The notes under the pieces are model-generated. The model saw only the letters and a program-made list of their open reading frames with translations, made no database searches and was not told where the DNA came from. The position numbers were made by a program, and so were the translations under genes. Positions 52,963 through 61,617 of a stretch of DNA of 64,000 bases are shown here, piece after piece (within the stretch, counting starts at the first letter, position 1; each line of letters begins with the position of its first letter). This DNA comes from Methylacidimicrobium fagopyrum (GTDB lineage Bacteria > Verrucomicrobiota > Verrucomicrobiia > Limisphaerales > UBA11358), in the NCBI GenBank assembly GCA_026225255.1, contig JAMFSJ010000002.1, positions 62,001-126,000 of the forward strand, given 5' to 3'.

Positions 52963-53736
52963 TCAGATCGTCATCGCATCAAAACCGCCGTCCACCACGA
53001 GTTCAGTTCCCGTGATAAAACTGCCCGCGTCCGATGCCAGCAATAACGTTGCGCCAACTAATTCGCTCGCTTCACCAAAACGTTTCATCGGCGTTTTCGC
53101 CATAATGGAAGCCACGCGTTCAGGGTTGAGGATTTTCCGGTTTTGCTCGGCCGGGAAAAATCCGGGCACCAAAATATTTACGCGGACGCCGGACGTCGCC
53201 CATTCGCGCGCCAAATTTTTCGAGAGATTGTGCACCGCCGCTTTCGACGCCGAATAGGTGAACACACGTGAAATCGGATTCAAGCCCGACGCCGAGCCGA
53301 GATTGATAATGCTGCCGGATTTTTGTTCGACCATGTGTTTGCCGAAAACCTGGCAGCCGAGTAACACGCCCTTCAGATTCACCGTGAGAATCCGGTCGAA
53401 TTCCTCTTCCGGAATATCGAAAAAAGGTGTCGGTGAATTCACGCCCGCGCCATTCACCAAAACATCCACGCGACCCAACTTTACCAGCACGTCGTCCAAA
53501 AGTTTTTGCAAGCCGGTTTTGGAAGTTGTGTCGCAGGAAAAGAATTCCGCCTTGCCGCCATCCTTGGCGATCCGATCCAAACGCACTTTAGCCTTGGCCT
53601 CATCGCGACCGACGATCGCCACGGCTGCGCCAGCCGCGGCCAAGCCTTCAGCCATCGCGCCGCATAATTCGCCCGTGCCGCCAACGACAACGGCGACCTT
53701 GCCTTTAAGTGAAAAAAGTTCCGCAGGTGTTTTCAT
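52963..53736 (-). CDS. SDR oxidoreductase, D-mannonate oxidoreductase-like
   Basis: Protein of 257 residues with the classical SDR fold. The cofactor loop is [11 protein letters not shown], the variant with ELCG or VLCG typical of SDR-type D-mannonate/fructuronate oxidoreductases. VLVNGAGVN, the catalytic Ser in INLGSASG and the YSASK motif follow, with a C-terminal [17 protein letters not shown]. It would interconvert a keto-hexonate and its alcohol with NAD(P). Gluconate 5-dehydrogenase or KduD are alternatives. The KDG kinase gene is 84 bases upstream on the same strand, consistent with a uronate pathway running through 2-keto-3-deoxygluconate. Confidence 0.82.
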   Translation of the reverse strand: MKTPAELFSLKGKVAVVVGGTGELCGAMAEGLAAAGAAVAIVGRDEAKAKVRLDRIAKDGGKAEFFSCDTTSKTGLQKLLDDVLVKLGRVDVLVNGAGVNSPTPFFDIPEEEFDRILTVNLKGVLLGCQVFGKHMVEQKSGSIINLGSASGLNPISRVFTYSASKAAVHNLSKNLAREWATSGVRVNILVPGFFPAEQNRKILNPERVASIMAKTPMKRFGEASELVGATLLLASDAGSFITGTELVVDGGFDAMTI

Positions 53737-53820
53737 AATTTTTAATGTGGTGCCAACATTTTATTGGCATATAAATTTTTAACCGCTCTTTGCCGACAAA
53801 ATGTCGGCAGTATTTTTCGT

Positions 53821-54918
53821 TTAGCGTTGCACGCGCGCGCCGCCGCCCGCGAAGGTTTTTTCCACTTCCTTACGCGTGGCCATGCTCGTATCGCCCGGCG
53901 TCGTCGAGGCCAGCGCACCATGCGCGGCACCGTATTCCACGGCTTTTTGCGCATCGTTGAATTCCAGGAAACCAAATTGCAAGCCGCTCGCGAAACTGTC
54001 GCCGCCGCCGACGCGGTCCAAGATTTCCAACTCCGGATATTTACGGCTTTCGAAAAATTTTCCGTCATGCCAGAGAATCGCGCTCCAATCGTTCTTCGTC
54101 GCGGTGATCACGCGGCGCAAAGTCGTCGCCGCTACTTTGAAATTCGGATATTCCTTCACTGCGGTTTCAATCATCGCTTTGAACGCATCCGTTTCGATGC
54201 GGCTCAAGCTGTGATCCGCGCCTTTTACTTCGAAGCCGAGCGACGCCGTGAAATCCTCCTCGTTGCCGATCATCACGTCCACGTATTTGGCGATTTCGCG
54301 ATTCACTTCCTGTGCCTTCTTGAGGCCGCCGATGGATTTCCAAAGCGACGGACGATAATTCAAATCGTAGCTGACGATGACGCCGTGTTTTTTCGCCGCT
54401 TTCACCGCTTCAACCGTCAACGCCGCCGTCGTTTCCGACAACGCCGCAAAAATTCCGCCGGTGTGCAGCCAACGCGTGCCAATTTTGCCGAAGATATGAT
54501 CCCAATCAAAATCGCCGGGCTTCAATTGCGCCGCCGCCGAATTGCCTCGATCCGGCACGCCGACCGCGCCGCGAATGCCAAAACCGCGTTCGGTAAAATT
54601 CAACCCATTGCGCACGCTGCGCCCGATGCCGTCATCCTCGCGCCATTTGATGAAGTCCGTATCCACGCCGCCCTGCATGATGAAATCTTCGATGAGGTGA
54701 CCAACTTCATTATCCACAAATGCCGTCGCCACGGCGGTTTTGTAGCCAAAACATTTGCGCAAGCCGCGCGAAGTATTATATTCGCCGCCGCCTTCCCACG
54801 CCGTGAACGAACGTGCTGTGCGGATGCGACCTTCGCCGGGATCAAGGCGCAGCATGACTTCGCCGAGCGAGATTTGATCGTATTTACAAATGGATTTATC
54901 GCGGAGTGGAATAGGCAT
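53821..54918 (-). CDS. PfkB-family sugar kinase, probable 2-keto-3-deoxygluconate kinase
   Basis: Protein of 365 residues. It starts ISLGEVMLRLDPGEGRIRTARSFTAWEGGGEYNTSRGL, the N-terminal sugar-binding GG region, and carries the signature anion hole and catalytic Asp in DRVGGGDSFASGLQFGF (usual DTxGAGD). LHTGGIFAALSETTAAL, VSYDLNYRPSLWKS and GNEEDF match the KDG-kinase branch. The product KDPG would enter aldolase cleavage, but no kdgA is present. The protein is ~40 residues longer than the E. coli enzyme. It precedes the SDR gene and diverges from the DUF1080 gene. Confidence 0.82.
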   Translation of the reverse strand: MPIPLRDKSICKYDQISLGEVMLRLDPGEGRIRTARSFTAWEGGGEYNTSRGLRKCFGYKTAVATAFVDNEVGHLIEDFIMQGGVDTDFIKWREDDGIGRSVRNGLNFTERGFGIRGAVGVPDRGNSAAAQLKPGDFDWDHIFGKIGTRWLHTGGIFAALSETTAALTVEAVKAAKKHGVIVSYDLNYRPSLWKSIGGLKKAQEVNREIAKYVDVMIGNEEDFTASLGFEVKGADHSLSRIETDAFKAMIETAVKEYPNFKVAATTLRRVITATKNDWSAILWHDGKFFESRKYPELEILDRVGGGDSFASGLQFGFLEFNDAQKAVEYGAAHGALASTTPGDTSMATRKEVEKTFAGGGARVQR

Positions 54919-55072
54919 AAATTAGTCGTCAAATTTAATAAAAAAACTTGGATGAATTCAAATATAATTGCGTTCTTCCGCTCGTCGCTAAAATAATTTC
55001 TCCACATTTCTCAATCGTGGGATTTCACCTTCAAGCTTGCCGACGGGACTTTGGTGCGTCTAGTTTGCACGG

Positions 55073-55741
55073 ATGAAATTCACCCGTCGTTTGGCTTTAT
55101 TGCTGGCTGCGTTTTTGCTGGGAATTGGTGCGGATGCGCGGGCAGAAAAATTGCCGGACGCACTCACGACCGAGCCAGCCGGCTGGACAGATGTGATGCC
55201 GCCGGCAGATTTGCAAGGCTGGTCACGCGTGGCGATTCCCTCAACGAATGCCTTGGGTCGCGCCCAATGGCAGGTGGATGTCACTAATCGATTGCTGGTC
55301 TGCACGGGCGATGGTGGCCACGAAATGTTGCGCTTCGATCGGCGGTTGACGAATGCCATCTTTCATGTGGAATTTCGTTTTGTGACTTTGACAACGAAGC
55401 ATCCACATTACAACAGCGGCATTTTCATTCGCAATTCAGCCGATGGCACGATCTGGCATCAATGTCAGCTGACCTCCGATGGCGGCTATATTTTTGGTAA
55501 CACGCCGGTCAATGGCCAGCCGCAATTGTTCCTCGTGCCGGCGGAAAATCGGTGTTGGAAATCAGCGGTTGAGTGGAACACGATGGAAGTCACCGCGCGC
55601 GGTTCCACGCTGACGTGCTGGTGCAATGGCAATGTCTTGAGCACGCTGGAACACTGCGAAGTGTCCGCAGGCTACCTCGCTTTGGAGGCCGAAGATTTCG
55701 CCATCGAATTCCGCAACTTGAAACTAAAGGAACTGCCGTAG
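55073..55741 (+). CDS. Secreted DUF1080 (3-keto-disaccharide hydrolase-type) protein
   Basis: Protein of 222 residues with a signal peptide (MKFTRRLALLLAAFLLGIGADARA). A single concanavalin-like domain follows: DLQGWSRV...WQVDVTNRLLVCTGDGGHEMLRFDRRLTNAIFHVEFRFV, the family core HYNSGIFIRNSADGTIWHQCQLTSDGGYIFG, and a C-terminal FAIEFRNLKLKEL strand. DUF1080 proteins are abundant in Verrucomicrobiota and Planctomycetota, and some hydrolyse 3-keto-glycosides. Catalytic residues cannot be assigned by eye. It converges on the Ldh-type gene ending at 55870. Confidence 0.88.
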   Translation: MKFTRRLALLLAAFLLGIGADARAEKLPDALTTEPAGWTDVMPPADLQGWSRVAIPSTNALGRAQWQVDVTNRLLVCTGDGGHEMLRFDRRLTNAIFHVEFRFVTLTTKHPHYNSGIFIRNSADGTIWHQCQLTSDGGYIFGNTPVNGQPQLFLVPAENRCWKSAVEWNTMEVTARGSTLTCWCNGNVLSTLEHCEVSAGYLALEAEDFAIEFRNLKLKELP

Positions 55742-55869
55742 CGGAACGGTTGCGTCAGCGGGTAATAAAATTTGCGCTAATTCCCGCAAAGCTTTCAACT
55801 CTGCCACCGTTCAGCTCGCTGTCTAATTCGTTTTCAAGTTTTCGCATGCTCGAATCGTTCGCGATTTTT

Positions 55870-56967
55870 TCAGACCTGAACCGTTTTAAATTCAGCCACA
55901 TTCCACGCCGGTTCGCCGACTTCATGCACGAGATGGCTGAGCTCTTCGATCTCCGCTTTCGTGAACAACAAACCGCCGTGTTGCTTGGACAGGCCGCCCC
56001 AACGCGCTTCCGGCTGGCCGGGCAGCAGGCACTTCTCGTTGCCGTGACCGAGCACGTCTTCGATGATCGCCTTCACGTTTTGCGTTTGCGAACGACCTTT
56101 GACGTAGTCGTTGCCTTTCATCGCGTCCGGATGGATGACTTGAAAATAAAACGTTGAACCGCGTTTCTCGCCGTCGCCACCGCGCGACGTGCCGCGAATT
56201 TCCGGCAGCGAACCGCCGATATAACCCGCATAAAGTTCATCAATCAAACCAAGGCCGTAACCTTTGTGCGCGCCAAACGGCAACAACGCCACGGCCTTGT
56301 TCGGATCGGTCGTGGGATTGCCTTCGGCGTCCACGGCGCAACCGGGCGCGAGTTGTTTGCCTTCGCGTTTCATGACTTGCACGCGGCCCATCGCGATGGT
56401 GGAGGTCGCCCAATCAATCACGATCGGAAAGCCGATCGCGTCTTGCGTCGGGAACGCCCACGAATGCGGATTCGTGCCCATCGTCGGCGTTTTGCCGCCG
56501 AACGGCACGACTTCGGACGTGGCCGAGGTGCAATTCGTATAAGCGATGTAGCCCTTGAGCGCGGCGTCCATGACGTAGCCGCCGCCCCAAAGATAATGCG
56601 TCGCGTTATCCACGCTCACCATGCCGACGCCGTATTTATCGGCGAGCTTCATGCAGGTGTCCATCGCCTCGTAAGCCACGGCTTGGCCGAGTTTGTTGTG
56701 GCCGTTCCAGATTTCGGCAGCGGCAAAACGCGACGGCAATTTTTCAATCTTCGCCCCGGGCGTCCAGCGGCCAACTTTGCTGCCGAACAATTCATCGAGG
56801 TGCAGCGCCTTGATGGCGTTATGCGTGCGGATGCCGTAATACGCCGCGCTAGCGCAAAACCGCGCGCCGGCGGCGGCTTCGGCGGTATCGTAACCGCGCT
56901 TCAAATACGCTTTCGTGACGAGTGAATCGTGTTTTTCTTGGGGAATGATGTAATAGGTTTCAGGCAT
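55870..56967 (-). CDS. Ldh-family (malate/L-sulfolactate type) NAD(P) oxidoreductase
   Basis: Protein of 365 residues of the type-2 malate/L-lactate dehydrogenase family (YiaK, AllD, ComC relatives), a fold distinct from Rossmann dehydrogenases. Visible are the N-terminal helical part, the catalytic-His segment SVDNATHYLWGGGYVMDAALKGYI (usual NSNHFG, altered here), FGGKTPTMGTNPHSWAFPT, IDWATSTIAMGRVQVMKREGKQLAPGCAVDAEGNPTTDP and PFGAHKGYGLGLIDELYAG. Substrates of the family include malate, ureidoglycolate, diketogulonate and sulfolactate. It is the last gene of a three-gene operon, 4 bases after the methyltransferase. Confidence 0.85.
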   Translation of the reverse strand: MPETYYIIPQEKHDSLVTKAYLKRGYDTAEAAAGARFCASAAYYGIRTHNAIKALHLDELFGSKVGRWTPGAKIEKLPSRFAAAEIWNGHNKLGQAVAYEAMDTCMKLADKYGVGMVSVDNATHYLWGGGYVMDAALKGYIAYTNCTSATSEVVPFGGKTPTMGTNPHSWAFPTQDAIGFPIVIDWATSTIAMGRVQVMKREGKQLAPGCAVDAEGNPTTDPNKAVALLPFGAHKGYGLGLIDELYAGYIGGSLPEIRGTSRGGDGEKRGSTFYFQVIHPDAMKGNDYVKGRSQTQNVKAIIEDVLGHGNEKCLLPGQPEARWGGLSKQHGGLLFTKAEIEELSHLVHEVGEPAWNVAEFKTVQV

Positions 56968-56971
56968 AAAA

Positions 56972-57736
56972 TTATTTTTCTTTCCGGCAAATCAAAACCT
57001 GCGACACCCCAAAGCGGCGCAGGAACGGCGTTTTTTCCAAAGTCTGGCTGGCGAATTTGAACGCGGGTTTGATGGCCGTCATCCAGCGCGGTTGCGAGCC
57101 GGAAATATTTTCAAATGTCTGCCAGATATAATCGCGTTCGAGGACGGAAAAGCCGGCGTTGATCGCCAAATCGGCCAATTCCTTCTGCCAATAATTGCGA
57201 CCCCAATAGAACAAATGTTTTTCGCCCCAACGAACGGGAATATAAGGAATCAGCGGAATCCAGTGGGGAATCTGACGCTTGGAATTTTTCAGATTCACGC
57301 AATGCGTCTCAAACGGAAACCAGCGGTTCGGAGAAAAAATAAATAAAATTCCACCCGGCTTGAGCACGCGTTGCACTTCGCGCAAGACTTTACGTTCGTC
57401 GCCGACGTGTTCCAAAACCTCGTTCAACATCGCGTAATCCCACTGGTTCGATTCGGATTTGAGATCCTGCAGATCGCCTTGCGTGATGCGGTTTTTCAGC
57501 ACGGGATTCAACTGCGTTTGCTCGACGGTGCGCGCGTCGTATTCGATGCCGTGCGCGTCCATATGCAAATCTTCCACGAGCGCTTGCAAGTAACCGCCAA
57601 TGCCGCAGCCACAATCCAAAAAGCGCGGCTTTTTCGGATCCAGATATTTCGCCATCAACCGTAGTCGTTTCGTGGTGGACAACGGCGCGGCCGTATTCCC
57701 TTTGAAATGCTGGATGTTGTTGAAGGTGGCGGACAT
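56972..57736 (-). CDS. Class I SAM-dependent methyltransferase
   Basis: Protein of 254 residues. The SAM-binding motif is PRFLDCGCGIGGYLQALVEDL, with acidic motif II HGIEYD, and NEVLEHVGDERKVLREVQRVLKPGGILFIFSPNRWFPFETH typical of Methyltransf_11/23 enzymes. The C-terminal part (PHWIPLIPYIPVRWGEKHLFYWGRNYWQKELADLAINAGFSVLERDYIW) resembles methyltransferases from cell-surface polysaccharide clusters. Substrate unknown. It is wedged between two dehydrogenase genes (12 and 4 bases), so it is almost certainly co-transcribed with them. Confidence 0.88.
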   Translation of the reverse strand: MSATFNNIQHFKGNTAAPLSTTKRLRLMAKYLDPKKPRFLDCGCGIGGYLQALVEDLHMDAHGIEYDARTVEQTQLNPVLKNRITQGDLQDLKSESNQWDYAMLNEVLEHVGDERKVLREVQRVLKPGGILFIFSPNRWFPFETHCVNLKNSKRQIPHWIPLIPYIPVRWGEKHLFYWGRNYWQKELADLAINAGFSVLERDYIWQTFENISGSQPRWMTAIKPAFKFASQTLEKTPFLRRFGVSQVLICRKEK

Positions 57737-57748
57737 GGAAAATTCCGT

Positions 57749-58726
57749 TTAAACCGCTTTTTTCACCGGCACTTCGGGGTTCACTTGCGCGATGGGTTTT
57801 TCGCCGTTCAGCGCGAGGATGAGATTTTTCACACAGCAGGTTGCTTGGCGCACGACGCTTTCGTAAGTGCGCGAGCCGATGTGCGGCGTGACGATGACGT
57901 TCGGCAATTGGAGCAGCGGATAGTCGGCGGGCGGCGGTTCTTGATCCAACACGTCCGCGCCGTAGCCGGCGACATGGCCGGATTTAAGCGCCACGATGAG
58001 GTCGTCGGTGCAAACCACCTCGCCGCGCGCGCAATTCACGATGACGACGCCCTGCTTCATTTTTGAAATGCTGCGGGCATCAATCATCTCCCGCGTGTCG
58101 GGCGTAAGATTCGTGTGCAACGAAATGTAATCGCACTTGGCGTAAATTTCATCGAGCGACGTGGCTTCTTTCAAGCCGTATTGTTGGGCAAAATCTTTAT
58201 CCCAATGCCGGCTCATGCTGATGACGTTCATGCCGAAAGCGCGGGCGCGAATGGCCACTTCCCGACCGACACGACCGAGCCCAATGATGCCGAGCGTTTT
58301 TTCAAAAAGCTCGTGGCCAGTCTTACGTTTCCAGCCGTTGGCGCGGGTGGAATCAGTGTGAAACAGCAAATTTTTTTCGAGCGCGAGCAGCAGCAAAAAA
58401 GCGTGTTCGGCGACGGTTGTGTGATTCACGCCGGGCGTGAAGAGCAGGGGAATGCCGAATTCGGTGCAGGATTTGACATCAATCTTATCCACGCCGATCC
58501 CGTATTTGCTCAAGACTTTCAGTTTCGGACGCGCCTTTTCCAATACCTTGCGCGTGATCGCGTCATCACCGCAAATGTAGCCATCAATGTCACCGACGAG
58601 CGCGAGCGTGTCCGCTTCGCTGAGCGGGCCGCGGGCGCGGATGATTTCCCAACCGGTCGCGGAGAGCAGATCATGATGCGCGCCCGGCGTGTCTTGAAAG
58701 GAAGTCGTCGTCAAAAGGATTTTCAT
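57749..58726 (-). CDS. D-2-hydroxyacid dehydrogenase (phosphoglycerate dehydrogenase-like)
   Basis: Protein of 325 residues. NAD-binding motif GIIGLGRVGREVAIRARAFGM, catalytic Arg in VNCARGEVV, Glu in DVLDQEPPP and His in VTPHIGSRTYES are in place. No ACT or regulatory domain is present, so it is a short SerA- or glycerate dehydrogenase-type enzyme. The substrate may be a 2-hydroxy or 2-keto acid such as hydroxypyruvate or phosphoglycerate. It is the first gene of the minus-strand operon with the methyltransferase and Ldh-type oxidoreductase, 12 bases before the methyltransferase start. Confidence 0.9.
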   Translation of the reverse strand: MKILLTTTSFQDTPGAHHDLLSATGWEIIRARGPLSEADTLALVGDIDGYICGDDAITRKVLEKARPKLKVLSKYGIGVDKIDVKSCTEFGIPLLFTPGVNHTTVAEHAFLLLLALEKNLLFHTDSTRANGWKRKTGHELFEKTLGIIGLGRVGREVAIRARAFGMNVISMSRHWDKDFAQQYGLKEATSLDEIYAKCDYISLHTNLTPDTREMIDARSISKMKQGVVIVNCARGEVVCTDDLIVALKSGHVAGYGADVLDQEPPPADYPLLQLPNVIVTPHIGSRTYESVVRQATCCVKNLILALNGEKPIAQVNPEVPVKKAV

Positions 58727-58810
58727 GTGTGCCGAATTATAAAAAAATTCGGCCCCGATGCAAACATCGAGGCCTAAGATTTTTTGCCGAATAATTTGAA
58801 ATTTAGGCAG

Positions 58811-59146
58811 TCAACTCACACCGAATTCGGAGCGAGCCATGACTTGCAATTGTTTTTGCGTCTGTTCGGTCAGGCTGGTGAAAATCATAGAGACATGATA
58901 GCCGGTGTGCTTGTTACCGGTGCAGGCAATGATGACGCCCGCGCAGGTGATGTTATTGCCGTCCGCCGGAGATTGTAGCGCGACGGTCATCTCAGCCCAT
59001 TCGGTGAAGGGCGTCGGGCTGCGAAATTCCATGCCACTTTTGTGGATGGAGACCTTGTCGGCGGATAATTCTAATTTGGCTTGTCCCGTTTTGACGCTTA
59101 GCGGTTTCTCAAATGGATTACCGTGGACGACTCTTTTTGCGCTCAT
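58811..59146 (-). CDS. PilZ-like domain protein
   Basis: Protein of 111 residues from ATG 59146 (MSAKRVVHGNPFEKPLS); the upstream in-frame codons belong to a non-coding leader. The beta pattern fits a small PilZ-type barrel: SADKVSIHKSGMEFRSPTPFTEWAEMTVALQSP, TCAGVIIACTGNKHTGYHVSMIFTSLTEQTQKQLQVM. The RxxxR and D/NxSxxG cyclic-di-GMP-binding motifs are not clear, so it may bind another partner. It lies between fabH and the hydroxyacid dehydrogenase on the same strand without close spacing. Confidence 0.65.
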   Translation of the reverse strand: MSAKRVVHGNPFEKPLSVKTGQAKLELSADKVSIHKSGMEFRSPTPFTEWAEMTVALQSPADGNNITCAGVIIACTGNKHTGYHVSMIFTSLTEQTQKQLQVMARSEFGVS

Positions 59147-59305
59147 ACACAAGCAACATAGCACGCCGGTGGAATTCGTCAAATTGAACGCGGCGTGGTG
59201 AATCAAGACCCATTTATTAGCAATCGATATTGGCGCGCACGTAGCAACGCGCCCGACCTGCGGGTTCGAAGTTGGGAGCTGGGACGCTGGGATCTTTTAA
59301 CTTCG

Positions 59306-60331
59306 TCACCACTTGATAACCGCTGCGCCCCACGTCAAACCGGCGCCGAAGACGACCAATAAAACCAAGTCGCCACTCGTGATTTTTCCCGATGAAACGG
59401 CTTCATCCAGCGCGATCGCGACGGACGCGGCGGAAGTGTTGCCGTATTTGTGAAGATTGACGAAAAGCTGTTCCGGCGTCGTGTTGAGACGTTCACCGAC
59501 GGCGCTGATGATGCGTTGATTCGCTTGATGCGGAATCACGCATTTGATCTTGGTGATGTCAATTTCGCAACGGCGCATCGCTTCGTTTGCCGCCGAAACC
59601 ATCGCATTCACTGCGTTTTTGAACGTTTCTTTGCCATCCATGCGGAGGTAATGCAGGCCGTTTGCGACCGATTCCGGCGTGGCCGGGCACGCGCTGCCGC
59701 CGCCGGGCATTGAAAGTAAATCTGCTTTATTGCCGTCCGCACCCATGACGGACGTGAGCAAGCCGTGGGAATTTTCGCGATGCTGCAAAATCGCTGCGCC
59801 AGCACCGTCGCCGAACAGCACGCACGTGTTGCGATCTTTCCAATTCACGATGGACGAAAGTTTTTCCGCGCCGATGACGAGCACCGTTTCGTAAGTGTGC
59901 GACATGACGAATTGCTGGCCGATTTCCAGCGCATAAATGAAACCGGAACACGCGGCTTCCATGTCAAATGCCGTGGCCCGCAACGCGCCGAGCTTGCGCT
60001 GCACGAGACATGCAGTTGAAGGAAACGGCATGTCTGGCGTCAACGTCGCGACGATGATCAAATCAATCTGTTCCGCCGTGACGCCGGCCATTTTCATGGC
60101 GCGTTCAGCGGCTTTCGTGGCGAGATCGGACGTAAATTCGTTGGCCGCCGCGATGCGACGTTCCTTGATACCGGTGCGCGACGTGATCCAATCGTCCGAC
60201 GTATCCACCATTTTTTCGAGCTCGGCGTTCGTCAAAATGCGTTCCGGCACATACGAGCCGACGCCGACGATGGAGCAGGTGCGGCCTTGGAAATTATGAT
60301 TGGCGCGCGGATTTTTGAAAGAGACACTCAT
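59306..60331 (-). CDS. fabH: 3-oxoacyl-ACP synthase III
   Basis: Protein of 341 residues. The catalytic triad is Cys128 (FDMEAACSGFIYAL), His268 (CVIPHQANQRI) and Asn298 (YGNTSAASVAIAL). The N-terminal GVGSYVPERILTNAELEKMVDTSDDWITSRTGIKERR is also typical. The enzyme condenses acetyl-CoA with malonyl-ACP to start fatty acid synthesis in the cytoplasm. Its start overlaps the plsX stop by 4 bases, giving the conserved order yceD-rpmF-plsX-fabH seen in many bacteria; fabD and fabG do not follow here. Confidence 0.96.
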   Translation of the reverse strand: MSVSFKNPRANHNFQGRTCSIVGVGSYVPERILTNAELEKMVDTSDDWITSRTGIKERRIAAANEFTSDLATKAAERAMKMAGVTAEQIDLIIVATLTPDMPFPSTACLVQRKLGALRATAFDMEAACSGFIYALEIGQQFVMSHTYETVLVIGAEKLSSIVNWKDRNTCVLFGDGAGAAILQHRENSHGLLTSVMGADGNKADLLSMPGGGSACPATPESVANGLHYLRMDGKETFKNAVNAMVSAANEAMRRCEIDITKIKCVIPHQANQRIISAVGERLNTTPEQLFVNLHKYGNTSAASVAIALDEAVSSGKITSGDLVLLVVFGAGLTWGAAVIKW

Positions 60332-61365
60332 GCTTTAGTTTCAGCCGCAGTTTCGGTCGCGAGAATGATATTCGCCGCCGCAATATCGCGGGCGATAATC
60401 TGGCCGATTTGATTTTTAATGGTTTGCGTCGCGATGCGAATCGCGCTGGTCACAGCGCGCTCGCGGGCGGAGCCGTGCGCTTTGAAAACAAGTCCGTTGA
60501 AACCGAGCAACGGTGCGCCGCCGTAAACTTCCGGATCCATGCGGCGACGGATCGCATGAAACGCATCTTTCGCCAGCAACGCGCCAATTTGCCGTTTGGC
60601 GTTCTGCGTCAACTCGCGTTTGAGCATGGAAAACATCGCAAACGCGAGGCTTTCCGCCGTTTTCAAAACAATGTTGCCGGTGAAGCCATCGCAAACGACG
60701 ACGTCCACGTGATCTTTAAACAGGTCGTGACCTTCGACGTTGCCGATGAAATTGAGGTCGAGCTTTTTACAGAGTTGGAAGGCGGCAAGCGTGAGTTCGT
60801 TTCCCTTAGAATCTTCCGTGCCGTTACTCAAAATGCCAACGCGCGGATTTTTGCGCTTCAAAACTTCGCGCGAATAGACGTTACCCATCACCGCAAATTG
60901 CGCGAGATGGATCGGTTTGCATTCGGTGTTGGCACCGGCGTCGAGCAGCACAAATTCGTTGCTCTGGCGTGGAATCACGGTCGCGATACAACCCCGTTTC
61001 ACGCCTTCGATGCGGCCAACTTTGAACGTCGCTGCCGCGAAAATTCCACCCGTATTGCCGAGCGAAACGAGCGCATCCGCCTTGCCTTCGCTGACCAGTT
61101 CGGAAGCGCGGACGATGGAGGAATCCTTCTTTTTGCGCATCGCGGCCACCGGTTCGTCGGTCATTTCCACCACTTCGGTGGTATGAATGACGCGGACGCG
61201 ATGATCACGAAAGCCCCGTTCAGGCAACGCCGCGTGGATGTCCGCTTTGTTGCCAACGAGGTAAATGATAGAGATGTCCTTGATTTCCTCAAGGGCACGC
61301 TTCACGCCCGCGATGATGACACCGCAGCCGTGATCGCCACCCATCACATCCACCGCAATTCGCAT
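60328..61365 (-). CDS. plsX: Phosphate acyltransferase PlsX
   Basis: Protein of 345 residues from ATG 61365 (MRIAVDVMGGDHG, the family start); the longer frame to 61404 runs through a hairpin and is rejected. Other landmarks are IRVIHTTEVVEM-like VIHTTEVVEMTDEPVAAMRKKKDSS, LVSLGNTGGIFAAATFKVGRI, LLDAGANTECKP and VVCDGFTGNIVLKTAES. It forms acyl-phosphate from acyl-ACP for phospholipid synthesis. It is preceded by rpmF 49 bases away and overlaps fabH by 4 bases. Confidence 0.95.
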   Translation of the reverse strand: MRIAVDVMGGDHGCGVIIAGVKRALEEIKDISIIYLVGNKADIHAALPERGFRDHRVRVIHTTEVVEMTDEPVAAMRKKKDSSIVRASELVSEGKADALVSLGNTGGIFAAATFKVGRIEGVKRGCIATVIPRQSNEFVLLDAGANTECKPIHLAQFAVMGNVYSREVLKRKNPRVGILSNGTEDSKGNELTLAAFQLCKKLDLNFIGNVEGHDLFKDHVDVVVCDGFTGNIVLKTAESLAFAMFSMLKRELTQNAKRQIGALLAKDAFHAIRRRMDPEVYGGAPLLGFNGLVFKAHGSARERAVTSAIRIATQTIKNQIGQIIARDIAAANIILATETAAETKA

Positions 61366-61378
61366 AGGTGAAAAGAAA

Positions 61379-61404
61379 ATGGCGCGAGATTGCTCCCGCG
61401 CCAT
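61379..61404 (-). terminator. Hairpin between rpmF and plsX (possible attenuator)
   Basis: ATGGCGCG and CGCGCCAT form a stem that continues imperfectly inward (GAG/CTC). On the minus strand it is followed by TTTTCTTTT just before the plsX start. It looks like a weak or partial terminator that could lower plsX-fabH expression relative to rpmF. Confidence 0.5.
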
Positions 61405-61414
61405 CCACTAAAAA

Positions 61415-61603
61415 TTACGCTCCTGCCGTGATCGTCAACACTTGACGGCCACGATAGAACCCGCACGCCGGGCAGACGCGATGCGGCACGTGAGGTGCAT
61501 CGCATTGCGCGCATTTGCCGATCTGCGGCAATTTCAAGACACTGTTATAAGCACGGCGCATTTTCATCCGGCTTGTCGAAGGTTTACGTTTTGGGACGCC
61601 CAT
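61415..61603 (-). CDS. rpmF: Ribosomal protein L32
   Basis: Protein of 62 residues: MGVPKRKPSTSRMKMRRAY at the start, then the zinc-ribbon pairs CAQC and CPAC with intervening HVPHRV, ending GFYRGRQVLTI. This is the zinc-binding form of L32, a small protein of the large ribosomal subunit. It follows the DUF177 gene by 14 bases and precedes plsX, the common bacterial order. Confidence 0.97.
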   Translation of the reverse strand: MGVPKRKPSTSRMKMRRAYNSVLKLPQIGKCAQCDAPHVPHRVCPACGFYRGRQVLTITAGA

Positions 61604-61617
61604 ATAAATTTATAAAT

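Noticed and set aside
53764-54996. Plus-strand frame of 410 codons opposite the KDG kinase gene
   Set aside because: Very Arg/Phe/His-rich composition and full overlap with a well-supported PfkB kinase; a shadow frame.
60409-61371. Plus-strand frame of 320 codons opposite plsX
   Set aside because: Overlaps a full-length PlsX with all motifs; composition typical of an antisense shadow.
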